From: a virus
Strand: one strand, 5' to 3'
Virus record (IMG/VR): IMGVR_UViG_3300032322_001039
Location: 1-41,100 of that record
Length of the DNA: 41,100 nt
Every line of letters begins with the position of its first letter. The first letter of the stretch is position 1. The notes under the pieces were generated by a model. The model was not told the origin of the DNA and made no database searches. It saw only the letters and a program-made list of their open reading frames with translations. A program made the translations under genes and the position numbers. This document shows positions 33,116 through 40,961 of the stretch, one piece after another.

Positions 33116-33723
33116 TGACAAAGTTTTCAATTATAGCAACTGATTATGAACCATATGTTCCAAGAGATAGAATGTTGGAGGGGCTTCGATCTCTAGCCGC
33201 GCAAACCTTTAAAGACTTCGAGTTGATCATTGTTCACGATGGCCCGAAGCCTTCTGGACCAGAAGAGTATGAGTCTGCTGGTACAGAGTTTACATATCTT
33301 GAAACTGATAAGCATTATGGTGTCTATGGAACGGATCAATTCTACGCTGGTTATGGATGGGGACATCACTCCAGAGATCTTGGTATGCGTCAGTCAGAGG
33401 GTGAATACATAATAAACTTTAATATCGACAACATCCTTTATCCGCAGGCGTTGCAGGCAATAGCCGACAAACTTGATAAAACAAAGGCTGACTGTCTTGT
33501 TTTTGCATGTAGTCATGAGAAGTTTGGTATCAAATATTTCTCTGGGATTCCACCCGTAATGGGCAAGGTTGATATGCTACAATGTGTCATTAGTAGATCT
33601 GCTTGGGAGTCAATTGGCTGGTGGTATAGATATGATCATTCAGCAGATGGATACATATTCCAAGAACTAGTAAAAAGATATGGATATATTCATATACCAG
33701 AAGTATTGGGAGAAAATAGATGA
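33115..33723 (+). CDS. GT2-like glycosyltransferase
   Basis: 202 residues, shorter than usual GT2 (250-300). N-terminal KFSIIATDYEPYVPRDRMLEG and TFKDFELIIVHDGP give the GT-A start, with an NIDN segment in the place of the DxD motif (INFNIDNILY). No membrane spans. It probably adds a sugar from an NDP donor. Confidence 0.82.
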   Translation: MTKFSIIATDYEPYVPRDRMLEGLRSLAAQTFKDFELIIVHDGPKPSGPEEYESAGTEFTYLETDKHYGVYGTDQFYAGYGWGHHSRDLGMRQSEGEYIINFNIDNILYPQALQAIADKLDKTKADCLVFACSHEKFGIKYFSGIPPVMGKVDMLQCVISRSAWESIGWWYRYDHSADGYIFQELVKRYGYIHIPEVLGENR

Positions 33724-34481
33724 TTTGTGAGGCTGCTAAAGTCTATCATCAAATTCAAACTATCGAACCAGATTCGGTCCCCATTATCATTCCCACATTT
33801 AATTTGGTGACATATGCAAAGTTTATGGTAGATCAACTAGAGGAACGCGGTCTGACCAACTTTATTATTTGCGATAATAAATCCACCTACCAGCCCATGA
33901 TTGATTTTCTAGATGGCCTGTCCTCTGAGGGCAAGAGGGTCGTTAGGTTTGATAATAACTGGGGACCTAGAATATTTGGAGAAAGCCCAGAGATACTTTC
34001 TGTTCTACCAGAATATTTTATCCTGACCGATCCAGATCTAGTATTTAATTCATCGTTGCCAAAGAATTTTATTTCCAAGATGAAAAGAATAATTGACACC
34101 TACAATGTATCAAAGGCTGGCTTTGCGATAGATATATTTGAAACAAAGGATAAGTTTTTCAATCACAATCAGGTCCATATCTGGGAGGGTTCTTACTGGC
34201 TCAATGAGATTAAGACATATCAGGAAAGAGATCCAGTATACATCGCCCCTATTGACACAACCTTTTGCCTCTTTAAGAAAAGTAGATTCATTCAGGAACT
34301 CAAGGCCAACAAAATGGGACTGACAGGAACTTCTGGTGTAAGAATTGCTGGAAGATTCACATGTGAGCATATGGGATGGTGGAAAGAGCAACCAGTACCA
34401 CAAGAAGAATTAGATTACTACCATGAGGTTCAGTCTTGGGCTTCTACCTATAATGAGAAAAAGAGGCTAGGGTATGTTTAG
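33720..34481 (+). CDS. GT-A fold glycosyltransferase-like protein
   Basis: 253 residues. VPIIIPTFNLVTYAKF at the N-terminus, FIICDNKSTYQPMI, and a DxD-like TDPDLVF point to a GT-A enzyme. A conserved-looking DTTFCLFKKS follows. Overlap with the genes on both sides is 4 and 8 bases. Donor unknown. Confidence 0.78.
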   Translation: MICEAAKVYHQIQTIEPDSVPIIIPTFNLVTYAKFMVDQLEERGLTNFIICDNKSTYQPMIDFLDGLSSEGKRVVRFDNNWGPRIFGESPEILSVLPEYFILTDPDLVFNSSLPKNFISKMKRIIDTYNVSKAGFAIDIFETKDKFFNHNQVHIWEGSYWLNEIKTYQERDPVYIAPIDTTFCLFKKSRFIQELKANKMGLTGTSGVRIAGRFTCEHMGWWKEQPVPQEELDYYHEVQSWASTYNEKKRLGYV

Positions 34482-35061
34482 TTTAGAAACTTTAATTGAA
34501 GAAATAAATTCAAGCGGCTCAGATAAGCAGACGAGTCATAACTACTGCGGTGCATACTATGAACTATTTGAGAGATTGAATTGTGATAATGTCCAATCAT
34601 TTCTAGAAATTGGCATTACAAATACCAGGCCAGAAAATAGTTCGCTACATGCTTGGGGTAGGCTTTTCCCCAGCGCCTCTGTTTATGGAATCGATATTGC
34701 AGCGTATAAGATATTTCAAAAGGACAACATCTATACTTACGAAGCAGATCAGTCATCAATTTTAGATTTATCAAACTTTATGAATGAGTTTAAATATCCT
34801 AAGTTTGATATCGTTCTAGATGATGGATCTCATGTTTTCCAGCACGCTAGGGCCACGTTTGAATATATGATTAGGCATCTTAAGAATGATGGACTATATA
34901 TGATTGAAGATGTCTCAAAGAGGCAGGAGTCCTGGCAGCAGACAATATTTGAATGGGATGCGTTTCTTTCTGGAAGAACCGACGTTGCCTACCGTATAAT
35001 CGATACTGTTCCAGAAAATACAGAAGACGATAGCATAGTGATTGGAATTTGGAAAGTATGA
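34474..35061 (+). CDS. Class I SAM-dependent methyltransferase (CmcI/MycE-like)
   Basis: 195 residues. Motif I is SFLEIGITNTRP, followed by VYGIDIA and DIVLDDGSHVFQH, a pattern seen in sugar O-methyltransferases and CmcI-like proteins. It is probably the second glycan O-methyltransferase of the block. Confidence 0.82.
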   Translation: MFSLETLIEEINSSGSDKQTSHNYCGAYYELFERLNCDNVQSFLEIGITNTRPENSSLHAWGRLFPSASVYGIDIAAYKIFQKDNIYTYEADQSSILDLSNFMNEFKYPKFDIVLDDGSHVFQHARATFEYMIRHLKNDGLYMIEDVSKRQESWQQTIFEWDAFLSGRTDVAYRIIDTVPENTEDDSIVIGIWKV

Positions 35062-36062
35062 AAAGAGTTTTGCTAACTGGGGCCAGCGGCTTCGTTGGTA
35101 GCCATGTGCTACGGCATCTGCTAGTGAATACTGATTGGGAAATAGTTTGCCTGTCTAGTTTTAGGCATCGTGGGATAACTGACCGCATACGAGTAGCGGT
35201 TGATGGATTAGATTATGACGACCGCGTTCATGTTCTCATCCATGATCTTTGTGCTCCAATCTCCCCCGTGCTTGATGCCAAGATCGGTCATATAGATTAT
35301 GTGATGAACGTAGCAAGCGAATCACATGTAGATAGATCTATTATTGAGCCAGGACCATTCGTGCAGAATAACGTTGCTTTGATTTGCAATATGCTTGATT
35401 GGGCAAAGATCAGAGACATAGAAAAGTTTTTGCATGTATCTACAGATGAAGTCTATGGGCCAGCACCACTAGATCACAACCATAAAGAATGGGAGACATA
35501 CTACCCATCTAATCCGTACAGTGCATCCAAGGCGGCACAAGAATCTATTGCCTTCTCGTATTGGCGAACATACGGCGTTCCTCTAATCATCACGAACACC
35601 ATGAACATCATCGGAGAAATGCAAGATCCAGAGAAGTTTGTTCCTATGATTATCAAGAAGGTGCTTGCAGGAGAGACTGTAACAATTCACAGTTCTCCTA
35701 CTGGTGAGTTGGGCAGCAGATACTATTTGCACGCCAGAAATCAGGCTGACGCTCTTGTTCACTGTCTTGGGCTGCCCACTCCGCTATACGGACAGAGTTC
35801 CGTGCCTGCCAAGTTTAATGTTGTTGGTAATCGTGAGGTCAATAATTTTGAAATGGCAGAAATGGTTGCATCTTATGTTGGCAAGCCACTACACTATGAA
35901 CTTGTAGACTTCCACTCAAGCCGCCCAGGACATGACTTGCGTTATGCCTTAGACGGTGATAAAATTGCTGCTACGGGCTGGAAGGCTCCGTTGTCGTTAG
36001 AAGAATCTTTAGAAAGAACGGTGAAGTGGACATTGGTACACCCAGAATGGCTGACGCTATGA
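35058..36062 (+). CDS. dTDP-glucose 4,6-dehydratase-like SDR enzyme
   Basis: 334 residues from ATG 35058 (ATGA overlap). Rossmann motif TGASGFVGSH (near residues 7-16), catalytic STDEVYG and YSASK are visible. This matches the extended SDR group that includes RmlB. It may make an additional 4-keto-6-deoxy donor or act as a 4-epimerase; no RmlA, C or D partner is seen, so the pathway end cannot be read. Confidence 0.85.
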   Translation: MKRVLLTGASGFVGSHVLRHLLVNTDWEIVCLSSFRHRGITDRIRVAVDGLDYDDRVHVLIHDLCAPISPVLDAKIGHIDYVMNVASESHVDRSIIEPGPFVQNNVALICNMLDWAKIRDIEKFLHVSTDEVYGPAPLDHNHKEWETYYPSNPYSASKAAQESIAFSYWRTYGVPLIITNTMNIIGEMQDPEKFVPMIIKKVLAGETVTIHSSPTGELGSRYYLHARNQADALVHCLGLPTPLYGQSSVPAKFNVVGNREVNNFEMAEMVASYVGKPLHYELVDFHSSRPGHDLRYALDGDKIAATGWKAPLSLEESLERTVKWTLVHPEWLTL

Positions 36063-36163
36063 GCGAGTGGTGGATTGATGAGGAAGAAGAAGAACTAGAC
36101 GAACTCATCAATGATCTACGCAAGCAAAAGAGAATTGTCAATCAAAAAAGATCAAATAGATAA
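36059..36163 (+). CDS. Very small acidic-basic protein
   Basis: 34 residues, ATGA overlap with the SDR gene. Sequence is Glu-rich in the first half (EEEEELDELIND) and Lys/Arg-rich in the second. It ends 18 bases before the next gene. Could be a real translation-coupled mini-protein. Confidence 0.5.
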   Translation: MSEWWIDEEEEELDELINDLRKQKRIVNQKRSNR

Positions 36164-36181
36164 TCATTCGGAGGAAATTTC

Positions 36182-36718
36182 ATGACCTGCGTTGTCGCTG
36201 CAACCGATGGGCACACGGTAATCATTGGTGGCGACTCATGTGCCGTCGATAACTCTACAATATCTGCTAGAGTTCATCCCAAAGTATTTAGAAAGGGTGA
36301 ACTGGCTATAGGGTATTGTCAGAGTTTTAGACTAGGACAGATTCTAGAATATATATTCTCTCCCCCGCCAGTTCCAAGAACCAAGGACGCAAACATGATG
36401 GAGTATATGGTTCGGTCTTTTGTTCCAGCCATGAAGAAGTGTCTAGAAGAAAACTGGTATCCATATCATGACGATGAAAAAGAAGATTGGTCAATCATCG
36501 TCGGTGTGAAGGGAAAGATCTTCTATGTTGAATCTGACTATCATGTTGGTCATGATATAAACAATTACTTTGCAATTGGTTCTGGCGGAGACTATGCTCT
36601 TGGCGCGATGTATGCAGTTAAGGACCAAGATCCTCGCGTTATGGTTCGCGTAGGTCTTGAGGCGGCTGTAGAATTTTCTCCGTTCGTAAAGAGACCGTTC
36701 AATTACGTTACTATTTAA
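36182..36718 (+). CDS. HslV/proteasome-like Ntn peptidase
   Basis: 178 residues, close to HslV (about 175). The ribosome binding site GGAGG (36170-36174) precedes ATG. Removal of Met would expose Thr2 as the Ntn nucleophile (TCVVAATDGHTVIIGGDS), and FAIGSGGDYALGAMYA matches the family's later core strand-helix. HslV works with the ATPase HslU, and proteasome subunits with other ATPases; none is seen here. It may act with a host unfoldase or alone. Confidence 0.83.
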   Translation: MTCVVAATDGHTVIIGGDSCAVDNSTISARVHPKVFRKGELAIGYCQSFRLGQILEYIFSPPPVPRTKDANMMEYMVRSFVPAMKKCLEENWYPYHDDEKEDWSIIVGVKGKIFYVESDYHVGHDINNYFAIGSGGDYALGAMYAVKDQDPRVMVRVGLEAAVEFSPFVKRPFNYVTI

Positions 36719-36727
36719 TGAGGCGCT

Positions 36728-36913
36728 ATGATTGATGCTAGAGGTATTCCAACTCCAGAATGTCCGATGTGTGGCAGTTGGCTCTTGACCGTCCAAGTAA
36801 CCTTCGATGAGGAATACAACATTTCTCAGTATTTGCTTGATGCTGAGTGCGCCATGTGTCATACTAAGGTTACGGCACCAACGCCGCTAGACCTACCAAG
36901 GGAGATATCATGA
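36728..36913 (+). CDS. Small zinc-ribbon protein
   Basis: 61 residues with two CxxC pairs (ECPMCGSW and ECAMCHTK), a clear zinc ribbon. Function unknown. Confidence 0.78.
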   Translation: MIDARGIPTPECPMCGSWLLTVQVTFDEEYNISQYLLDAECAMCHTKVTAPTPLDLPREIS

Positions 36914-36975
36914 ACGACAGCATTGATGACTACTTCGAAGAGAAGTTCCGCCAGATGAATGGCGATGATTTTTAA
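36910..36975 (+). CDS. Mini-ORF, 21 residues
   Basis: ATGA overlap with the previous stop and end directly at the next gene's TTG start. Sequence MNDSIDDYFEEKFRQMNGDDF, acidic. GGAG lies upstream (GGGAGATATC). Coding status is uncertain. Confidence 0.42.
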   Translation: MNDSIDDYFEEKFRQMNGDDF

Positions 36976-37224
36976 TTGCATGATATTGCATGGTGGTGGT
37001 CATGGCTTCTCATGGTCGTGGGCGTCACAGGACTCTGGCTCGCTGGTAGAAAATTGTGGTGGGCTTGGCTTATAGGAATCTTTTCTGAGATTCTATGGAT
37101 CATCTATGCGCTTGTAACACAGCAGTATGGATTTATTGCTTTCGCATTTGCGTACATGATAGTATTTTCTCGTAATGCAATTTCTTGGTATAAAGACAGA
37201 AACCACATCAAAGATAAGGAATAG
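36976..37224 (+). CDS. Small membrane protein, Trp-rich
   Basis: 82 residues from TTG 36976. Two to three hydrophobic spans (WWWSWLLMVVGVTGLWLA, LIGIFSEILWIIYALV, FIAFAFAYMIVF) end in a charged tail. It is similar in style to small phage membrane proteins; holin is a possibility but the lysozyme-like gene is 19 kb away. Confidence 0.75.
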   Translation: MHDIAWWWSWLLMVVGVTGLWLAGRKLWWAWLIGIFSEILWIIYALVTQQYGFIAFAFAYMIVFSRNAISWYKDRNHIKDKE

Positions 37225-37226
37225 TA

Positions 37227-37715
37227 ATGCAAGTATTTCTTCCCGATAGATCATTCAGAGTTTGCGCTGAGACCTTGGATAACAAGCGTTTGGTAAAACA
37301 ATTGCTAGAAGGCCGTCAAATTCTTTGTGCTTTGGCTGGAGAAACTAAGGGTTGGGTCAATCACCCTGCCACCAAAATGTTTGTTGGTCATGAAATCACG
37401 CTAGTAAAGTATCTTTTTTGGATTACCAGAGAAATGTCTCAGCGTGGCTATAAGTGGGAAAATAATTGGGCCGTGATTTCAAACCTATACCAGACAAAGT
37501 TTGAGCATTCTTCATCTCAGTTGCGTCCAGCGTGGATGCTAGATGATAGGTTTGACAAAGTTATTACAACTCATCGTGCTAATCTACATATCAAGGCTCC
37601 AGAACTATATCCACAATACGGACTAGAGACTGCCTTTTATAGAGACTATGTATGCTGCGAGGACTGTAATTACTATTGGCCCACGCATAGATTGGATAAT
37701 GCAGATGTCGCATAG
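37227..37715 (+). CDS. Pyrimidine dimer DNA glycosylase-like protein
   Basis: 162 residues. The segment MQVFLPDRSFRVCAETLDNKRL, then GWVNHPATKMFVGHE and LVKYLFW, resembles the small DNA glycosylase/DUF family (Pyr_excise/MSMEG_6728-like) found in actinobacteria and phages. T4 DenV-type function is suggested by annotation practice; catalytic Thr is not certain here. CCEDC near the end may bind zinc. Confidence 0.68.
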   Translation: MQVFLPDRSFRVCAETLDNKRLVKQLLEGRQILCALAGETKGWVNHPATKMFVGHEITLVKYLFWITREMSQRGYKWENNWAVISNLYQTKFEHSSSQLRPAWMLDDRFDKVITTHRANLHIKAPELYPQYGLETAFYRDYVCCEDCNYYWPTHRLDNADVA

Positions 37716-37926
37716 TGATAACTACTATTTTACGTTCGAAGAGTTTCTAGATCTATTGTCAATAGCATATCAAGATGCCCACGGCAAGCAAGATACAGGA
37801 ATCCGTTGGCACCCAGAAGATCTATACAATAACATATCAATTGTACTTGATGTGATGTGTAGCACTCTGTCTAATACTATTAATCTTAAGAGCAATCGTC
37901 AGATGTCTAGCATTCGGGTGCTATGA
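37705..37926 (+). CDS. Hypothetical protein
   Basis: 73 residues from ATG 37705 (ATG 37699 is an alternative); overlaps the previous stop. Helical with FTFEEFLDLLSIAYQDAH. No motif recognised. Confidence 0.68.
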   Translation: MSHSDNYYFTFEEFLDLLSIAYQDAHGKQDTGIRWHPEDLYNNISIVLDVMCSTLSNTINLKSNRQMSSIRVL

Positions 37927-38120
37927 TGACTAGACCGGAAGATGTTAGATGCATTGAGGCTATGGCAATCGCTATGGCAGAATATGACAAGGTTTCAGAT
38001 GAAAAAACCTGGAGAGATCTTGCTTCAGTAGCATATAATGCAATGATGAGACAAACACTGACAATGCATATGGAGCGTCATGGATCAGCACAACTACAAC
38101 AGCACTTGTATCAGCACTAG
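37923..38120 (+). CDS. Hypothetical small protein
   Basis: 65 residues, helical, ATGA-type overlap with the upstream gene. No motif recognised. Confidence 0.65.
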   Translation: MMTRPEDVRCIEAMAIAMAEYDKVSDEKTWRDLASVAYNAMMRQTLTMHMERHGSAQLQQHLYQH

Positions 38121-38292
38121 GCACCCAGAGTTCGACTGCCTGACAAAGTACGGTGTGAGTAGTAAAAAGTTCACAGCAATTCAATGGTGCGAGCCATGTA
38201 AGTTAAAGTACAAACAATATATAGACGATGGGAAAGTGATTTATGGAGAACCTAAGCAACGAGGAAAAAGAAAGACTGCTGAGAAGCCTTGA
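38080..38292 (+). CDS. Hypothetical small protein with cysteines
   Basis: 70 residues with GGAG 4 bases before the ATG. Cysteines in STCIST, FDCLTKYG and WCEPCKLK, followed by a basic tail. Possibly a zinc protein. It overlaps the genes on both sides by about 40 and 50 bases. Confidence 0.6.
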   Translation: MDQHNYNSTCISTRHPEFDCLTKYGVSSKKFTAIQWCEPCKLKYKQYIDDGKVIYGEPKQRGKRKTAEKP

Positions 38293-38434
38293 GTCCGCCG
38301 CGCAGGAACTGCGTAGGGCGGTCGGTGGTAAGGCAGGAGAGGGCGCAGAGAAGCGATACGGTATAGCGTATCTTGCATGTGTACGAGCAGGCATCAAGCC
38401 CGCCCTTCGTAGAAAGTATCGGTCTGGACTGTGA
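38243..38434 (+). CDS. Hypothetical helical small protein
   Basis: 63 residues, Arg/Ala/Leu-rich helices. Ends with a 4-base overlap (GTGA) with the next gene. It overlaps the preceding gene by 50 bases, so one of the two starts may be wrong. Confidence 0.58.
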   Translation: MENLSNEEKERLLRSLESAAQELRRAVGGKAGEGAEKRYGIAYLACVRAGIKPALRRKYRSGL

Positions 38435-39468
38435 AGGCTTACAGAGAATATTCACCGTGCTTTGACGACATTCTTCTTATCCCTCAATATTCTGACATTG
38501 ATAGTCGTCACGATGTAGATATCTCTACTAAGATTGGAGAGTCTGTTAGATCAATTAATCTTGGCCTGCCAATCGTTGCCGCTCCGATGGATACTGTCTG
38601 TGAAGTAGACATGGCCATTGCTATGCGTCGTAATGGTGGTCTTGGCATCATCCATAGGTATCTGTCTGTTGAGGAACAGAGTAATCAAGTTTGTCATACA
38701 AAAGATAGTGGATTCTTTGTAGGCGCTGCTGTTGGAGCAAAAGATCATGACTTTTATCGTGCCTTAGTTTTATGTGAGGCTGGCGCAGGATTGATTTTAG
38801 TAGATACTGCCAATGGTCACAGCGAATACGCAATCAAGGCGGTGGCCGCTCTTAGGAAATCTCTTGGTCATAGTATTCATATCATGACTGGCAATGTATC
38901 GACATACGATGGCTTCATGGCACTGGCAGATGCTGGTGCGGACTCTATTCGTGTTGGTATCGGCGGCGGTGGAATGTGTACGACCCGTATCGTAACTGGA
39001 CACGGTATGCCTACTCTATCATCAATTATAGATATTCGTGAGGCTCTTCCAAAGGGAACAGGCCCGTCCATTGTCGCTGATGGTGGAATTAAGAATTCAG
39101 GAGATGCTGTCAAGGCTCTCGCTGCTGGCGCTGACGCAGTTATGATTGGCTCTGCCCTTGCTGGCACACAGGAGACTCCTGGCGATCTAATTTTTGATGG
39201 GGATAAATCCTATAAGATGTTGCGTGGAATGGCCTCAGAATCGGCTCAGAAGGACTGGAGAGGATCTGTTTCGGTGGTAGAGGGTGCCCAGACTAGGGTA
39301 ACTTTTGCTGGCCCCGTACAGAACGTTCTAGACTCTTGGGCTGGTGGTATTAGAAGTGGTCTATCATATACTGGTGTTCGTAATCTAAATGACTTACATG
39401 CACATGCACAGTATGTAGGTATCTCTAGTGTTGCGGTTGCTGAGAATAAGCCACACGCTACGAGATAG
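38431..39468 (+). CDS. IMP dehydrogenase/GMP reductase-family protein
   Basis: 345 residues from GTG 38431. It is a TIM-barrel protein with CBS domains absent. The nucleotide-binding cysteine loop is GIGGGGMCTTRIVTGHGMPT with C183. ADGGIKNSGDAVKALAAGAD and GSALAGTQETPG are the phosphate-binding parts. CTTRIVTG looks more like IMP dehydrogenase than GMP reductase (usually CTTRKKTG), but the enzyme class is not certain. It would make XMP, the route to GTP and so to GDP-mannose for the sugar block. Confidence 0.88.
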   Translation: MKAYREYSPCFDDILLIPQYSDIDSRHDVDISTKIGESVRSINLGLPIVAAPMDTVCEVDMAIAMRRNGGLGIIHRYLSVEEQSNQVCHTKDSGFFVGAAVGAKDHDFYRALVLCEAGAGLILVDTANGHSEYAIKAVAALRKSLGHSIHIMTGNVSTYDGFMALADAGADSIRVGIGGGGMCTTRIVTGHGMPTLSSIIDIREALPKGTGPSIVADGGIKNSGDAVKALAAGADAVMIGSALAGTQETPGDLIFDGDKSYKMLRGMASESAQKDWRGSVSVVEGAQTRVTFAGPVQNVLDSWAGGIRSGLSYTGVRNLNDLHAHAQYVGISSVAVAENKPHATR

Positions 39469-39483
39469 GAAATGAGGTGAATT

Positions 39484-39657
39484 ATGAATATCAATAGTAT
39501 TGTCAGAAAATTAAAGTCTATGGTTGCTGCAAGCCATGATCCAGTTGCTAGCATTGATCAGACTCTGCGAGATTTTGAGGCAGCGATTCGTCTTGATGAA
39601 CGTTCCAAATACCATGAAGAAATGTCTCAAAAAATAGACTGGAGTAATGTAAAATAG
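39484..39657 (+). CDS. Hypothetical small protein
   Basis: 57 residues, with GAGGTGA upstream. Helical, charged. TAAAAT at 39650-39655 overlaps its end and could be the -10 for the next gene. Confidence 0.6.
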   Translation: MNINSIVRKLKSMVAASHDPVASIDQTLRDFEAAIRLDERSKYHEEMSQKIDWSNVK

Positions 39658-39685
39658 TATTTATTGTTCCTTGGAGGTGACATAT

Positions 39686-39958
39686 ATGTACATGATGAAG
39701 AGAGAGTTTTCACAAGAGCAGCGTCAAAGAATGGCACGCAGCGGTGCAGCCATGCCAGACGGCTCCTACCCAATCGCCAACAGAGAAGATCTCATGAACG
39801 CTATTCGTTCATGGGGGCGCGGTGGTGCTAGAGCAGACGTAAAGGCACACATTATCCGTAGAGCAAAAGAAATCAACGCTGAGTCCATGCTTCCAGAGGA
39901 ATGGATGAATCCAGATGCCAAGAAGTCTATTTGGTCTGGAGTTATTTTCCCAAGATAG
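39686..39958 (+). CDS. DUF6582-like conserved protein
   Basis: 90 residues from ATG 39686, with GGAGGTGA 5 bases upstream. The core MKREFSQEQRQRMARSGAAM, then PDGSYPI and VKAHIIRRAKEI, is a small conserved domain of phages and bacteria that I associate with DUF6582. Function not known. Confidence 0.78.
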   Translation: MYMMKREFSQEQRQRMARSGAAMPDGSYPIANREDLMNAIRSWGRGGARADVKAHIIRRAKEINAESMLPEEWMNPDAKKSIWSGVIFPR

Positions 39959-39966
39959 GATTCTAA

Positions 39967-40185
39967 ATGAACCACGATCCATTATGCCCAAATCAGCCAG
40001 AGCATTGGGACGGTCAGATTCTTTGGCCTGCCCAATGCTACTGTCATGTTATAACTGCTGTTCGTAATGATCAAAAGAAGAAGGATCAGTACGAGATTGA
40101 GCGGTCCTATTCGGTTGGCTACATGCGTGGTAGAACAGACACTATTGTCGAACTCAAATGGGAGAGATTAGATGATGGTAAGTGA
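39967..40185 (+). CDS. Hypothetical small protein with N-terminal Cys/His
   Basis: 72 residues. HDPLCPNQPEHWDGQ ... QCYCHVI near the N-terminus looks like a small zinc site (Cys, His, Cys, Cys), a layout common among actinophage proteins. Function unknown. Confidence 0.7.
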   Translation: MNHDPLCPNQPEHWDGQILWPAQCYCHVITAVRNDQKKKDQYEIERSYSVGYMRGRTDTIVELKWERLDDGK

Positions 40186-40309
40186 CAAAATTCGGGCGGT
40201 GGAATGTAACCATACCCTTCTCCCCATAGAAGTAATATATAACAATACAACCATACAAGAAGTAGGACAAAGATGTGTCTACTGTCAGTACGAGACAAGG
40301 ATTAAATAA
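40172..40309 (+). CDS. Hypothetical small zinc-like protein
   Basis: 45 residues from ATG 40172 (ATG 40175 alternative), overlapping the previous gene by 14 bases. Has C-x-H and CVYC (ECNH ... RCVYCQYE), a probable zinc ribbon. Its TAA ends one base before the next ATG. Confidence 0.6.
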   Translation: MMVSDKIRAVECNHTLLPIEVIYNNTTIQEVGQRCVYCQYETRIK

Positions 40310-40471
40310 ATGAACTTTAATGAGTGGATTGAAATAGGACTATCAAAAGGCTGGGCGGTGGGAGCATGTTACACCCATGATCTCCCTATTACTATAGAAG
40401 AAGAACAAGCCTTTGAAACAGGAGAAGATCCCTGTATACCTATGCTAAGAATATACGAACCTGAGGAATAA
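40310..40471 (+). CDS. Hypothetical small acidic protein
   Basis: 53 residues, last plus-strand gene of the window, starting right after the previous stop. Acidic C-terminus (EEEQAFETGEDPCIPML). No recognised motif. Confidence 0.58.
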   Translation: MNFNEWIEIGLSKGWAVGACYTHDLPITIEEEQAFETGEDPCIPMLRIYEPEE

Positions 40472-40608
40472 AGTCTTCTGATTTCTCAAAAGTCACATAT
40501 ATTTATGAAAATAGATACTAATTTGAGCCTGAATGTTAAATTATTGAGATATTGGGTGATATATCAGACCCCTTCGTAATACAAATTACATAGTCATTTA
40601 TATATCCA

Positions 40609-40626
40609 ACCACTATATATAGTGGT
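40609..40626. repeat. Perfect 18-bp palindrome
   Basis: ACCACTATATATAGTGGT equals its own reverse complement. It lies in the convergent gap between plus- and minus-strand genes. It may be an operator, or a hairpin that ends transcription from either side, though no T-run adjoins it. Confidence 0.7.
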
Positions 40627-40650
40627 ATGTATGACAAATGACCACAATTC

Positions 40651-40680
40651 CAGTGATTTTTTTTGAAGGGTTCGTAAAGG
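40651..40680 (-). repeat. 30-base strand-switch repeat, copy 1
   Basis: On the plus strand it begins CAGTGATTTTTTTTGAAGGG and ends TTCGTAAAGG. It shares CAGTGA, a T-run and TTCGTAA with two further copies downstream, with 18 bases from GTGA to TTCG in all three. A weaker relative (GGTGAT ... CCTTCGTAAT) lies at about 40555-40580. Confidence 0.7.
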
Positions 40681-40755
40681 TTTTTGCCAGAAAAGATATA
40701 AAAGTTACCGAAAAAATGAATAAAAATATAGATAATCAGGTGGATTTATAGACTA

Positions 40756-40830
40756 TTATTTTCGGGGTGGTGGAGGTTGCATCATCCCTAGTATAAGTAA
40801 TATACATATGATAATTAGGAAGAATTCCAT
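40756..40830 (-). CDS. Tiny minus-strand membrane protein, 24 residues
   Basis: MEFFLIIICILLILGMMQPP with a short Pro/Arg/Lys tail. One membrane span is very likely. ATG shares one base with the upstream minus-strand stop (TAATG), and GGAGG precedes it. It is too short for ordinary gene calling; the ribosome binding site and coupling support it. Confidence 0.55.
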   Translation of the reverse strand: MEFFLIIICILLILGMMQPPPPRK

Positions 40831-40916
40831 TAGTCCTCCGGGCCTTTAATGATTGTCCAAACTGCTATTGATGCAAGCAATCCTACAATTGCCAGCCAAA
40901 ATATTATTTGCTCCAT
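40830..40916 (-). CDS. Tiny minus-strand membrane protein, 28 residues
   Basis: MEQIIFWLAIVGLLASIAVW then TIIKGPED. One membrane span. TTGGAGAAAC provides the ribosome binding site just before ATG at 40916. The 30-base repeat copy 2 lies directly upstream of that site, in the expected leader. First gene of a possible two-gene minus-strand operon. Confidence 0.6.
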   Translation of the reverse strand: MEQIIFWLAIVGLLASIAVWTIIKGPED

Positions 40917-40931
40917 GTTTCTCCAAACTTT

Positions 40932-40961
40932 CAGTGATTTTTTTTGAAGCGTTCGTAATGT
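40932..40961 (-). repeat. 30-base strand-switch repeat, copy 2
   Basis: Matches copy 1 at nearly every base (CAGTGA, T-run, GAAGCGTTCGTAATG). On the minus strand it ends 15 bases before the ATG of the 28-residue membrane protein, just before its ribosome binding site, so it is probably in that leader. Confidence 0.7.

Noticed and set aside
37648-37704. Upstream start for the 73-residue protein
   Set aside because: It lies deep inside the preceding gene; ATG 37705 overlaps the stop as usual here.
40505-40579. Plus-strand 24-codon ORF
   Set aside because: No ribosome binding site or hydrophobic pattern, isolated from other genes.
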